The notes: generated by a model from the sequence alone, not told the origin. 64,000 nucleotides of DNA from Roseateles_B sp041913905 (GCA_041913905.1 JAYSEK010000026.1:19727-83726), one strand, 5' to 3'; positions 27,003 to 36,620 are shown, counted from the stretch's first letter. Made by a program: numbers and translations.

Positions 27003-30000
27003 CTACTTACCCAGCTCCGTGGGCAGCGGCGGCGCCTTCTTGAGGTCGACGGGCTTGTAGCTGGCCAGGCGTTTCATCACCTCGGCGATGCCGGCGTCCA
27101 GTTGGCTGTCCTGACCACGGTTGACGCCCACGGGGTCCAGTTCCACTTCCATGTCCGGCACCGTGCCTTCATTCTCGATGCGCCATTCACCGTCCGGCGT
27201 GAAGAAGCGGAAGAAGGGCACGGTCAGGAAGCCGTTGTCGATCAGCGGCGGATTGGCCGAGATGCCGATCAGCCCGCCCCAGGTGCGCGTGCCAATCAAG
27301 GGCCCCAGGCCCAGACGGCTGAAGGCCCAGGGCAGGTAGTCGCCGCCGGAGCCGGCGTCCTGGTCGATCAGCATCACCTTGGGGCCGTAGACCGCACTGC
27401 CCGGCGTGTTGAAGACCAGGGCGTCGCGGTCCTTCCAGCCCGACAGATAGGGGCGCTTGAGCACGTCCAGGATGTAGTTGGCCGCATGGCCGCCACCGTT
27501 GCGGCGGTCGTCGATGATCAGCGCTTCCTTGTCCGACTGGGCGAAGAACTGGCGGTTGAAATACTCGAAGCCATTGCGGCCGGTGTCCGGCAGGTAGATG
27601 TAGCCCACCTTGCCACCCGTCTTAGCCGCGACATGGGCGCGGTTGCTTTCGATCCAGTCCCACTGGCGCAGGCCGGCGTCGCGGGCGACAGGCTCCACCA
27701 CCACCTGACGGCTCTTCTCGCCACGCGGGTTGTCGGCCAGGGTCAGCGTGGTCTGCTTGCCGGCCGTGTCCTCGAAGGCGCGGAAGAAGTTCTGGCTTGC
27801 GTCCACGGCCTGGCCGTTGACAGCCAGCACGTAGTCCCCCGCCTTCACATTCAGCCCCGGCATGGCCAGGGGCGCCTTGAGGAAGGGGTTCCAGCGATCG
27901 CCGGCATAGACCTTGGCCAGGCGCCAGCGCCCCTCGTGCGGCTCGACGTCGGCACCCAGCAGGCCCACGCTGACGGGTGCATCCGACTGAACATCGCCGC
28001 CGCCCACGTTGTTGTGGGCCACCTGCAGCTCGCCGATCATGTCCGTCAGGATCTCGTTGAGGTCTTCGCGGCGCTTCACATGGGCCAGCAGCGGCTGATA
28101 GCGCTTGTAGACGGCGTCCCAGTCCAGGCCATGCAGATTGGGCGCGTAGAAGTATTCCTTCTCCATCCACCAGACCTCGTTGAAGATCTGCTGCCATTCC
28201 TCGCGCGGCTGGATGCGGGCGCGCAGGCCACTCTGGTCCAGAGCCTTGGGATCGGGCTTGTCGCCGGCATCCGCCACTTCGAGCTTGCCCTTGGGCAGCT
28301 CCAGCAGCAGCTTCTTGCCGTCGGCGCTGAGGCTGGCGCCGTTCAGGCCGGCCTTGACAGACTTGGGCTTGCGCTCCTCCATGTCGAAGCGAAACAGCTC
28401 GGCCTGGCCGCCGGTCTCTGCATCCGGCCCGTCATTGCTCACGCCCTGCTGGCGGCGATCGAGGTAGTAGAGGCTGCCGTCGGCCGCGACCATCAGGCCG
28501 GCGTAGAAGCGCTCGGGCACCGGCAGCGGCACGAATCGCTGCTGCAGGCCGGCCACATCGATGCGCGTGGGTTTGGCGGCAGGCTTGGCTTTGTCCTCGG
28601 CCTTGGCATCAGGTTTCGCATCAGGTTTCGCATCAGGCTTGGCGTCAGCTTTTGCGTCAGGCTTGGCGTCGGTCTTGGGCCCCTCCTCCTCCGCCGTCTT
28701 GGGCCACAGCGGCGAGCGGCCTTCGCTGGACAGCACGGCGGCATACAGGCCCAGGCGCAGCGGCTGGTCTTCCACGCTCATGTCCAGGCCGACCTGGCGC
28801 GGCCCAGCGTTCACCGACGCGGCGAAGTACAGCAGGTCGCCCTTGGGCGAGAAGGCCGGCGACACCGCGTGAGCCAGCCCATCGCTGAGCATGTGCTGCT
28901 GGCCGGTCTGGAAGTCGTGCAGGTGGATCTGGCTCAGCTGGTTGGCGCCGACCACGGTGTAGGCCAGCCAGCGGCTGTCCGGTGAGAAGCTCACGACGAA
29001 GGGGCTGCGGCGCGGCGTCCTGGCCACCAGCTTCAGGGCCCGGGCCTCGGTCTCAAAGACGTAGAGCTGCAGATGGTTGTCCTGCAGGGCGATGCGCTTG
29101 CCGTCGGGGGACCACTCCAGCAGCGTGAAGTAGCCGGCCGGCAGCGCATGGGCCTCGCGCTTGCCGCCCATCGATGGCTCTGCCAGCACCAGCTCGTGCT
29201 TGAAGCCGGCGTCGCGCAGCCAGGCCAGCTGCTTGCCATCGGGCCGCCACAGGGCGTCCTTTTCGCGCACACCGGCACTGCTGGTGAGGTTCTGCGTCAC
29301 GCCGTCCTTGACCGGCGCGCTGAAGACTTCGCCGCGTGCCGTCACCAGCACGCGCTTGCCACTCGGAGAAAGCCGGGCCGACTGCAGTTGGCGGCTGACG
29401 TCCTTCCACTGCTCGCGGGTCTGTGTGCCAGCCGATGGCAGGCTGATGTGTAGGGTCAGGTCTTGCCCGGAGCGCAGATCCAGTTGGTGCAGGCTGCCAC
29501 CGAGCTCATAGACGACGGTACTGCCGTGCAGGCCGGCGCTGCGCACGTCCCAGCTCTTGCTGTGCGTGAGCTGGCGCAGCTGCTGGGTCTTGCCGTTCCA
29601 GCTGTAGAGATTGGCGGCGCCATCATTGCGGTCCGAGATGAACACCAGCTCGTCGCCATGCCACAGCGGGCTGTGGTCGGTCGCCCGCAGATGGGGCACT
29701 TTCTCCAGCTGCTGGCTCTTGAGATTGAGCACCCAGATCGGCGGCGTGGCGCCGCCGCGGCTCTGCCGCCAGCCGGCGGCGCCGTCATGGGCCTTGCGGT
29801 AAGGGCGGTAGGCCAGGCGTTCGCCGTCGGCATGCCAGGCGCCTTCGAAGGCCAGCGCCTTCATCACCTTGCGTTCTGGGCCGCCGTCCAGCGGCACCTC
29901 GAAGAGCTGGTTGCTGCGGCCGTTGGCCACCTCGCGCGCGGAGGAAAAGAGGATGCGACGGCCGTCGGCGCTCCAGCCATTGACGACGTCGGCGCCCGGG

Positions 30001-30332
30001 TGCCAGGTCAGGCGGCGGGGCTCACCGCCCTCGGCGGGCATCACGTAGACGTCGGGGTTGCCGTCGTAATTGGCAGTGAAGGCAATCCATCGGCCGTCCG
30101 GCGAGAACTTGGGCGCGTATTCAGCGGCAGCCTGGCTGGTCAGCTGGCGCGGCTCGCTGCCATCGCGCCGTGCCGCCCAGATGTCACCACCATGGACGAA
30201 GGCCAGACGGTCTGCCGAGAGGCTGGGCTGGCGCAGCAGCAGGGTTTCCGCCTGGGCCGCACCGTGCAGCGATAGCGCAAGTGCCGCAGAGGCCAGGGCC
30301 CGGTTCAGCGGCTTGAGTGCAAGGGTCTTCAT
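27003..30332 (-). CDS. tricorn-protease-like S41 family peptidase
   Basis: Exported protein of 1109 residues: signal peptide (cleavage near AAQA), a WD40-like/TolB beta-propeller (repeats such as FSPDGRWIAFTANYDGN), a charged low-complexity stretch of repeated KPDA units (about residues 550-590), then a PDZ domain (GDYVLAVNGQAVD) and a C-terminal S41 protease domain with YIYLPDTGRNGFEYF and the nucleophile region QDAGSGGDYLP. Tricorn homologues degrade peptides left by larger proteases. The neighbouring S9 peptidase would fit a shared peptide-scavenging role. A dispersed element copy lies at 29453. Confidence 0.92.
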   Translation of the reverse strand: MKTLALKPLNRALASAALALSLHGAAQAETLLLRQPSLSADRLAFVHGGDIWAARRDGSEPRQLTSQAAAEYAPKFSPDGRWIAFTANYDGNPDVYVMPAEGGEPRRLTWHPGADVVNGWSADGRRILFSSAREVANGRSNQLFEVPLDGGPERKVMKALAFEGAWHADGERLAYRPYRKAHDGAAGWRQSRGGATPPIWVLNLKSQQLEKVPHLRATDHSPLWHGDELVFISDRNDGAANLYSWNGKTQQLRQLTHSKSWDVRSAGLHGSTVVYELGGSLHQLDLRSGQDLTLHISLPSAGTQTREQWKDVSRQLQSARLSPSGKRVLVTARGEVFSAPVKDGVTQNLTSSAGVREKDALWRPDGKQLAWLRDAGFKHELVLAEPSMGGKREAHALPAGYFTLLEWSPDGKRIALQDNHLQLYVFETEARALKLVARTPRRSPFVVSFSPDSRWLAYTVVGANQLSQIHLHDFQTGQQHMLSDGLAHAVSPAFSPKGDLLYFAASVNAGPRQVGLDMSVEDQPLRLGLYAAVLSSEGRSPLWPKTAEEEGPKTDAKPDAKADAKPDAKPDAKPDAKAEDKAKPAAKPTRIDVAGLQQRFVPLPVPERFYAGLMVAADGSLYYLDRRQQGVSNDGPDAETGGQAELFRFDMEERKPKSVKAGLNGASLSADGKKLLLELPKGKLEVADAGDKPDPKALDQSGLRARIQPREEWQQIFNEVWWMEKEYFYAPNLHGLDWDAVYKRYQPLLAHVKRREDLNEILTDMIGELQVAHNNVGGGDVQSDAPVSVGLLGADVEPHEGRWRLAKVYAGDRWNPFLKAPLAMPGLNVKAGDYVLAVNGQAVDASQNFFRAFEDTAGKQTTLTLADNPRGEKSRQVVVEPVARDAGLRQWDWIESNRAHVAAKTGGKVGYIYLPDTGRNGFEYFNRQFFAQSDKEALIIDDRRNGGGHAANYILDVLKRPYLSGWKDRDALVFNTPGSAVYGPKVMLIDQDAGSGGDYLPWAFSRLGLGPLIGTRTWGGLIGISANPPLIDNGFLTVPFFRFFTPDGEWRIENEGTVPDMEVELDPVGVNRGQDSQLDAGIAEVMKRLASYKPVDLKKAPPLPTELGK
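29453..29466 (+). repeat. dispersed element copy 4: GGGTCAGGTCTTGC
   Basis: Exact 14-base core inside the tricorn-like gene; on the coding strand it encodes part of SGQDLTLH. Confidence 0.7.
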
Positions 30333-30406
30333 CTGCTTGTCTCCATCTGTCGTTTTGTACGCAATGCCGCCCGTCGCGAGGCAAGGCGGCTGACTCCCAA
30401 AAACCA

Positions 30407-30427
30407 AACCCGGGGTTCACCCGGGTT
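30407..30427 (-). terminator. terminator of the DedA gene
   Basis: AACCCGGG (30407-30414) pairs with CCCGGGTT (30420-30427); T-rich sequence follows on both strands. It lies 25 bp beyond the DedA stop. Confidence 0.75.
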
Positions 30428-30452
30428 TTCCAATCCAGTTTGTCGGTGCCCC

Positions 30453-31097
30453 TCAGGCCAGTCTGCGCATCCTGCTGCGAACGCCGCCGGCAATGACCAG
30501 CAGGCCCGGGATCACGAAGGTCGCCCAGATGATCTTCTCCAGGTTCTGCTTCACCCAGGGTACGTTGCCGAAGAAGTAGCCGACACAAGTCACCCCCACC
30601 ACCCACAACAGCGCCCCACCGACGTCGTAGGCGCTGAACTTGCGGCGACTCATCTGAGCCACGCCTGCGACGAAGGGGGCGAAGGTCCGCACAAAGGGCA
30701 TGAAGCGGCCGATCACCAGGGCGATGCCGCCATAGCGTTCATAGAAGTCATGGGCCTTGTCGAAGGCCGCGCGGTTGAAATAGCGCGAGTTCTCCCACTG
30801 GAAGACCTTGGGGCCGAAGTAGCGGCCGATGGTGTAGTTGGTCTGGTTGCCGGCCACCGCGGCCGCCACCATCAGCCCCATGGCGAGCTGGAGGTCGAGC
30901 AGGCCGGCGCCGCACATGGTCCCGACGATGAAGAGCAGCGAATCGCCCGGCAGGAAGGGCATGACCACCAGGCCTGTCTCGACGAAGATGATCAGGAACA
31001 GCAGGGCATAGATCCAGGGGCCGTGGGCCAGCACGAAGTCGTTGAGATAGCGGTCGACGTGCAGGATGAAGTCAATGAGCTGGGCAAGGATTTCCAT
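30453..31097 (-). CDS. DedA-family membrane protein
   Basis: Inner-membrane protein of 214 residues. FVETGLVVMPFLPGDSLLF, GNQTNYTIGRYFG and GRFMPFVRTFAPFVAGVAQM are DedA/SNARE-associated motifs, the last holding the conserved arginines. DedA proteins flip phospholipids or undecaprenyl phosphate and support membrane-potential homeostasis. The start at 31097 is 75 bp from mutL, which is divergent. Confidence 0.94.
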   Translation of the reverse strand: MEILAQLIDFILHVDRYLNDFVLAHGPWIYALLFLIIFVETGLVVMPFLPGDSLLFIVGTMCGAGLLDLQLAMGLMVAAAVAGNQTNYTIGRYFGPKVFQWENSRYFNRAAFDKAHDFYERYGGIALVIGRFMPFVRTFAPFVAGVAQMSRRKFSAYDVGGALLWVVGVTCVGYFFGNVPWVKQNLEKIIWATFVIPGLLVIAGGVRSRMRRLA

Positions 31098-31172
31098 GGC
31101 CGGCGATTATGGCGGCGCCGCGCGACGCGCCAAGGTCTGGGGTTGATGCGGGGCTCCGTAGAATCCGCCGCC

Positions 31173-33092
31173 ATGTCAGAGATGCCGTCTTCCCTTCAGT
31201 CCGCCAGAGAAACCCCGCGCCGCGCGATCCGCGAGCTGCCGGACGAGCTGATCAGCCAGATCGCCGCCGGCGAGGTCGTCGAGCGCCCCGCCTCGGTGGT
31301 GCGCGAACTGGTGGACAACGCATTGGATGCCGGCGCCACGCAGATCAACGTCAAGCTGATGGCCGGCGGCGTGCGCGCCATCGTGGTGGAGGACGACGGT
31401 CTGGGCATCCCCCCCGAGGAACTGCCGCTGGCGCTGAAGCGCCATGCCACCAGCAAGATCCGCTCATTGGAAGAGCTGGAGTCCGTCGCCACCATGGGTT
31501 TTCGCGGCGAGGCGCTCGCGGCCATCAGCTCGGTGGCCGAGATGGCCATCGCGACCCGCTGTGAAGGTGCGCCGCACGCGCACCGGCTGGAGGCCCGCTC
31601 GGGCGAGCTCAAGATCGCGGCCCGCTCCCGCGGCACCAGCGTCGAAGTGCGCGAGCTCTTCTTCAACACGCCCGCACGCCGCAAATTCCTCAAGACCGAC
31701 GCGACCGAGCTGGCGCACTGCCTGGAATCGGTGCGCCGCCATGCGCTGGCCCGGCCCGACGTGGGCTTTGCCGTCTGGCACGAGGGCAAGCTGGTCGAGC
31801 AATGGCGCGCCGGCACGGCCGAGCAGCGCCTGCTGGACGTATTGGGCGAGGATTTCTTCGGGTCCAGCCGCGCGGTCTATGCCGAGGCCGGCCCGCTGCG
31901 CATCTACGGCCGCGCCGGATTGCCCGAGGCGGCGCGCAGCCGTTCGGACATGCAGTACGTCTACGTCAACGGCCGCTATGTGCGCGACAAGCTGATCGCC
32001 CACGGCATCCGCTCGGCCTACGAGGACCAGTTGCACGGCAGCCGCCAGCCCAGCTACGTGCTCTTCATCGACATCGCGCCGGACCGTGTGGACGTCAACG
32101 TGCATCCGACCAAGATCGAGGTGCGCTTCCGCGATGGCCGCGAGATCCACCAGCAGGTGCGCTATGCCGTGCAGGACGCGCTGGCCTTGTCGCGCTCGCA
32201 GGCCGGTGAGGCGCCCGCCGAGACCCTCGCCAACCCGCAGGCCGCTGCAGCCTTCGCCGCGGCCGTGCCCGGCGAGCGTCCGGCACCGGGGCAAGCGCCG
32301 GTCTGGTTCAAGGCGCCGGCGTCTGCCGAAGCTCGCCCGGAAGCCCCGCGCCTCTACAGCGGCACGCCAAGCTGGCGCAGCAACACACAGTCCAGCCTCG
32401 GCCTGGGCGAGATCCAGGCCTTGTATGCGCCGGAGCGGCCCATTCCCTCGGCGTACTCCGCACCGGCCGCGACGCCGCAGCCGGCCCCTGCCCCGCTGCC
32501 CGAGGGCGACTGGCCGCTGGGCCGCGCCATCGCCCAGATCCAGGGCGTCTACATCCTGGCCGAAAACGCCCAGGGCCTGGTGATCGTGGACATGCACGCG
32601 GCCCACGAACGCGTGGTCTACGAGCGCCTGAAGACTGCGCTAGGCGAGGCCCGCATCGAGACGCAGCCCTTGCTGATTCCCGTCACCTTCGCCGCCACGC
32701 CGACCGAGATCGCAACCGCCGAAGCGCAAGCCGAAACCCTGCAAAAGCTGGGGCTGGACCTCTCGCCGCTGTCGGCCCAGGTGCTGGCGCTGCGCTCGCG
32801 GCCGGCCCTGCTGTCGGGCGGCGACGTGGTCGAACTCGCCCGCGGCGTGCTGGCCGAACTGGCGCAGTTCGACGCCAGCCATGCCATCGAGCGCGCCCAG
32901 CACGAGATCCTGGCCACCATGGCCTGCCATGGTGCGGTGCGGGCCAATCGCCAGCTGACCCTGGACGAGATGAACGCCCTGCTGCGCGACATGGAACGCA
33001 CCGAGCGCGCCGACCAATGCAACCACGGCCGCCCCACCTGGCGGCAGCTCAGCCTGCGCGAGCTGGACGCGCTCTTCCTGCGCGGACGCTGA
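31173..33092 (+). CDS. mutL: DNA mismatch repair protein MutL
   Basis: GHKL ATPase of 639 residues that couples MutS to strand incision. N-terminal motifs are ELVDNALDAGATQINV, DDGLGIP and MGFRGEAL; a proline/alanine-rich linker covers about residues 350-440. The C-terminal domain has DMHAAHERVVYE, which fits the metal-dependent endonuclease motif D-Q/M-H-A-x2-E-x4-E absent from E. coli MutL, so this protein probably nicks DNA itself. Start ATG 31173 fits the family N-terminus. mutS is 24 kb downstream on the same strand. Confidence 0.96.
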   Translation: MSEMPSSLQSARETPRRAIRELPDELISQIAAGEVVERPASVVRELVDNALDAGATQINVKLMAGGVRAIVVEDDGLGIPPEELPLALKRHATSKIRSLEELESVATMGFRGEALAAISSVAEMAIATRCEGAPHAHRLEARSGELKIAARSRGTSVEVRELFFNTPARRKFLKTDATELAHCLESVRRHALARPDVGFAVWHEGKLVEQWRAGTAEQRLLDVLGEDFFGSSRAVYAEAGPLRIYGRAGLPEAARSRSDMQYVYVNGRYVRDKLIAHGIRSAYEDQLHGSRQPSYVLFIDIAPDRVDVNVHPTKIEVRFRDGREIHQQVRYAVQDALALSRSQAGEAPAETLANPQAAAAFAAAVPGERPAPGQAPVWFKAPASAEARPEAPRLYSGTPSWRSNTQSSLGLGEIQALYAPERPIPSAYSAPAATPQPAPAPLPEGDWPLGRAIAQIQGVYILAENAQGLVIVDMHAAHERVVYERLKTALGEARIETQPLLIPVTFAATPTEIATAEAQAETLQKLGLDLSPLSAQVLALRSRPALLSGGDVVELARGVLAELAQFDASHAIERAQHEILATMACHGAVRANRQLTLDEMNALLRDMERTERADQCNHGRPTWRQLSLRELDALFLRGR

Positions 33093-33152
33093 GGCCCAGG
33101 CGCCCGTCGCCGCCGAGGAAAACCCGGATCCAGGGTCGGAGCGTGGTCCAAT

Positions 33153-34829
33153 ATGGCCTTGCAAAGAAAGTCGTTCATGGCCACCCTGACCCTGAAGAAG
33201 AAGCCTGCCGGTGACAGCACCAAGGCCGGCAAGCCTGGCGATCGCCGCCAGCCCCTGCGCGGCGGCGGCGTCGCCCGCCCCCGCCCCACCCTGGCCCAGG
33301 CACAGGCCGAGCGCGCCGAGCGCCAGGCCGCGTTCGAGGAACGTCGGTCGGCCGAGTCGCAGGAATCGCGCCGCGAAGGCGGACGAGGCCCCGCCCGCCA
33401 GGACCGCCCCGGCAAACCTGGCAGCAAGCCCGGCTTTGGGGCCAAGACGGGCAAGCCCGGCGGCAAGTTTGGTGGCAAATCCTTCCATGGTGAAGGCCCT
33501 GCGCCGAGCCGTGCCCACGATCGCGCGGATCGTGGAGATCGCGCCGAACGCGGAGATCGCAGCGGCGGAGGATGGCGCGGCGGCGACGATGAGCGCCGCT
33601 ATGAAGGTCGTCATGAGGGTCGCTATGAGGGTCGCGGCGAGTTCCGTGAGGAAGGCCGTGGCCCCGGGCGCACCGATCGCGGGCCGTCGCGAGGCGAATC
33701 GCGCGGCGCGGGCCGTGCTCATCCCGGTGAGGCGCGCGACGAGCGCCGCCCCTATGGCTCACGCCATGAGCCAGCGCAGGCGCGTCGTGGCGACCGCAAC
33801 GACAGCCGCAGCGACGGCAGCTACGGCAGCCGCCCGGGTCCCCGTGACGAGCGCCGGCCCGGCCCCCGACGCCCGGGCGAACAGGAGCAGCCCTGGAGCC
33901 AGCGCACGCCGGCCCGTCGCGGCGACCACGGCCAGCCGTCAGGGCACAGCGCCGAGCGTGGCCGCGACAGCGCGGCGCGCCCCGACCAGCGCCGCCAGAC
34001 CGCGCTGCGCTCCCAGCCCGATCAGCCGCCGCGTGCGCCGCAGCCTGCCCCCGTGCGCAGCAACAGCGCCGAGGGCGAGCGCCTGTCCAAGCGCATGAGC
34101 GAACTGGGCCTGGCCTCGCGCCGTGAGGCCGATGAATGGATCGCCGCCGGCTGGGTGAAGGTGGACGGCCACCTGGCCCAGCTGGGCGAGCGTGTGGGCC
34201 CCGAGGCCCGCATCGAGGTGGACCCGGCGGCGCGCCAGCAGCAGGCACAGCGCGTCACCATCCTGCTGCACAAGCCCATCGGCTATGTCTCCGGGCAGGC
34301 CGAAGACGGCTACGAGCCCGCCTCCGTGCTGATCAAGAGCGACACGCACTGGAAGGACGACCCCGCCGGCATCAAGTACCACATCGGCCACAGCCGCTTC
34401 CTGGCGCCGGCCGGCCGCCTGGACATCGACTCCACGGGCCTGCTGGTGCTGACCCAGGACGGGCGCATCGCCAAACAGCTCATCGGCGACGATTCCAGCA
34501 TCGAGAAGGAATACCTGGTCCGCGTCGAGTACGTGGGCATCAACGGTGTCAAGAACGAGTCTGGCCAGCTGGACGAGCAAGGCCTGGCCCTGCTCAACCA
34601 CGGCCTGGTGCTGGACGATGTGGAGCTCAAGCCCGCCAAGGTCAGCTGGGCCAATGAAGACCAGCTGCGCTTCGTGCTGCGCGAGGGCCGCAAGCGCCAG
34701 ATCCGCCGCATGTGCGAGCTGGTGGGCCTCAAGGTGACGGCGCTCAAGCGCGTACGCATCGGCCGCATCCCCTTGGGTCATCTGCCGGCGGGCCAGTGGC
34801 GCTACCTCGCCCCCTGGGAAAAGTTCTGA
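33153..34829 (+). CDS. RsuA-family pseudouridine synthase, RluF-like, with long Arg/Gly-rich N-terminus
   Basis: Protein of 558 residues. The C-terminal 260 form an S4 domain (RLSKRMSELGLASRREADEW) and a pseudouridine synthase domain with the catalytic aspartate in GRLDIDSTGLLVLT and the C-terminal GRKRQIRRMCELVG, closest to RluF (23S rRNA U2604). The first 300 or so residues are low complexity, dominated by Arg, Gly, Asp, Glu and Pro, with RGG-like and RYEGRHEGRYEGR repeats, probably disordered and RNA-binding. The second ATG (33177) has the better ribosome site (AAGAAAG) and may be the true start. RluB is the alternative assignment. Confidence 0.85.
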   Translation: MALQRKSFMATLTLKKKPAGDSTKAGKPGDRRQPLRGGGVARPRPTLAQAQAERAERQAAFEERRSAESQESRREGGRGPARQDRPGKPGSKPGFGAKTGKPGGKFGGKSFHGEGPAPSRAHDRADRGDRAERGDRSGGGWRGGDDERRYEGRHEGRYEGRGEFREEGRGPGRTDRGPSRGESRGAGRAHPGEARDERRPYGSRHEPAQARRGDRNDSRSDGSYGSRPGPRDERRPGPRRPGEQEQPWSQRTPARRGDHGQPSGHSAERGRDSAARPDQRRQTALRSQPDQPPRAPQPAPVRSNSAEGERLSKRMSELGLASRREADEWIAAGWVKVDGHLAQLGERVGPEARIEVDPAARQQQAQRVTILLHKPIGYVSGQAEDGYEPASVLIKSDTHWKDDPAGIKYHIGHSRFLAPAGRLDIDSTGLLVLTQDGRIAKQLIGDDSSIEKEYLVRVEYVGINGVKNESGQLDEQGLALLNHGLVLDDVELKPAKVSWANEDQLRFVLREGRKRQIRRMCELVGLKVTALKRVRIGRIPLGHLPAGQWRYLAPWEKF

Positions 34830-34840
34830 CGCATCCGGCC

Positions 34841-35767
34841 ATGCAGCTGAAGCCCATTTGCCTGGCGGGGCCCACCGGCACCGGCAAGACGGCCTGTGCG
34901 CTGACGGTGGCGGAGTACCTGCCCATCGAGATCATCAGCGTCGATTCGGCCCTGGTCTACCGCGGCATGGACATCGGCACGGCCAAGCCCACGGCGGCCG
35001 AGATGGCGGCGGTGCCGCACCACCTGATCGACATCATCAACCCGCTGGACGCCTATTCCGCGGCTGAGTTCGCCCGCAGCGCGCAGCAACTCGCCGCGGA
35101 GATCCTGGCCCGCGGCCGCCTGCCCCTGCTGGTGGGCGGCACCATGCTGTACTTCAAGGCCTTGTTCGACGGTCTCTCGCCACTGCCGCAGGCGGATGAA
35201 GCGGTGCGCCGCGACATCGACGCCCGCGCCGCCGAACAAGGCTGGCCGGCCCTGCATGCCGAGCTGGCGCGCGTCGACCCGCTGACGGCCGCACGACTGG
35301 CCCCCAACGACGCCCAGCGCATCCAGCGGGCGCTGGAGGTCTGGCAGCTCAGCGGCCAGCCCCTGTCGCAGCTGCATGCCCAGCAAGAGCGCAGCCAGGG
35401 CGTGGACTGGCCGCTGATCTCGCTGGAAACCGAGGACCGCGCCTGGCTGCACCGGCGGCTCGAACAGCGCTTTGCGCAGATGCTGGCGCAAGGCCTGGTC
35501 GATGAAGTCCGCGCCCTGCGCGCCCGCGGTGACCTGCACCTCGGCCTGCCCTCCATGCGCTGCGTGGGCTACCGTCAGACCTGGGAGGCGCTGGATGCCG
35601 ACCGCTTCGACGACCTGCAGGAGCGCGGCGCCGCGGCCACGCGCCAGCTCGCCAAGCGCCAGATCACCTGGCTGCGTTCCATGCCGCAGCGCCTCGTGCT
35701 GGACTGCCAGTCTTCGCAAGCGCCCTTGCATCTGCTGGCCCAGTTGCAGCGCCTGCTGGGCGCCTGA
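34841..35767 (+). CDS. miaA: tRNA dimethylallyltransferase
   Basis: Adds a dimethylallyl group to A37 of tRNAs reading UNN codons; 308 residues. The P-loop GPTGTGKT is at residues 9-16, followed by DSALVYRGMDIGTAKP and HHLIDIINP, with GLPSMRCVGYRQTWE and QITWLRSM near the end. ATG 34841 is 11 bp after the RluF-like stop. hfq, the usual next gene in many proteobacteria, is absent; a diguanylate cyclase gene follows on the other strand. Confidence 0.96.
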   Translation: MQLKPICLAGPTGTGKTACALTVAEYLPIEIISVDSALVYRGMDIGTAKPTAAEMAAVPHHLIDIINPLDAYSAAEFARSAQQLAAEILARGRLPLLVGGTMLYFKALFDGLSPLPQADEAVRRDIDARAAEQGWPALHAELARVDPLTAARLAPNDAQRIQRALEVWQLSGQPLSQLHAQQERSQGVDWPLISLETEDRAWLHRRLEQRFAQMLAQGLVDEVRALRARGDLHLGLPSMRCVGYRQTWEALDADRFDDLQERGAAATRQLAKRQITWLRSMPQRLVLDCQSSQAPLHLLAQLQRLLGA

Positions 35768-35801
35768 GCAGCGGGCCTGCCAGGGCCTTTGCCATGCACC
35801 T

Positions 35802-36620
35802 TCAGTGGGCGTAGCTGGAATGCCCCGGCTGCAGGCCCAGCTTGGCGCGCACGCAGTTGCGGCCGGCTGCCTTGGCGCTGTAGAGCGCCTCGTCGGCGTC
35901 GTGGATCAGGTGGTCCAGGGTCAGGTGTTCATATTGCAGCGAGGCCACGCCCAGGCTGACGCTGACGGGCACGTCGCGGTCCTCCCAGCTGAAGCTCAGG
36001 TGCTCCACACGCTCGCGCATGCGCTCGGCCACATCCAAGGCGCCCAGCGGATCGGTGTGCGGTAGGAAGACCACGAACTCCTCGCCGCCGAAGCGGGCCA
36101 GCACGTCGGCCTGGCGCAGCGTCTCGGCACTGACGCGGGCGATCTCGCGCAGCAGCTTGTCACCGCAGAGATGGCCGTGGGTGTCATTGACCCGCTTGAA
36201 GTGGTCCACGTCCATCAGCAGCAGGGCGCAATCCATGTTGTAGCGCTTGGCGCGCGCCCATTCGCGATCGACCAGCTGCATGAAATGCCGCCGGTTGAAG
36301 GTGGCGGTGAGCGGGTCCAGCGTGGCGTAGCGGCTGACGCGCTGGCGCGCCTGGTCCTGGTACTGGACCAGGCGGAGAAAAAGATAGCCGAAGATGGCGG
36401 TGATGCCCAGCGCGCAAGCCGAGGCGCACAGGGTGGCCAGCAGCCGGTCGCCCCGTCCCATCAGGCTGATGATGGCCTGCGAGACGCCCACTGCAAGCAC
36501 CCAGACGAGGCCGCACAGCAGGGCCAGGCTGCCCCACAAGCCGCGCCGGCCGACGAACTGGCTGAACCAGGGCAGCCAGGCCGGAGCATCGGGTTCTTGG
36601 TCTAGCGGGGGCGTGGACAT
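35802..36620 (-). CDS. membrane diguanylate cyclase
   Basis: Protein of 272 residues with two N-terminal membrane helices (about residues 25-50 and 58-82) and a complete GGDEF domain: DPLTATFNRRHF, DVDHFKRVND and the active-site GGEEF. RQAD five residues before GGEEF fits the RxxD allosteric inhibitory site for c-di-GMP. It should make c-di-GMP, unlike the degenerate GGDEF protein at 10.5 kb. There is no obvious sensor domain beyond the short membrane part. Confidence 0.93.
   Translation of the reverse strand: MSTPPLDQEPDAPAWLPWFSQFVGRRGLWGSLALLCGLVWVLAVGVSQAIISLMGRGDRLLATLCASACALGITAIFGYLFLRLVQYQDQARQRVSRYATLDPLTATFNRRHFMQLVDREWARAKRYNMDCALLLMDVDHFKRVNDTHGHLCGDKLLREIARVSAETLRQADVLARFGGEEFVVFLPHTDPLGALDVAERMRERVEHLSFSWEDRDVPVSVSLGVASLQYEHLTLDHLIHDADEALYSAKAAGRNCVRAKLGLQPGHSSYAH

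Noticed and set aside
30750..31172. N-terminal extension of MutL by 141 codons
   Set aside because: It runs antisense through the DedA gene and has no family similarity; the MutL N-terminus starts at 31173.
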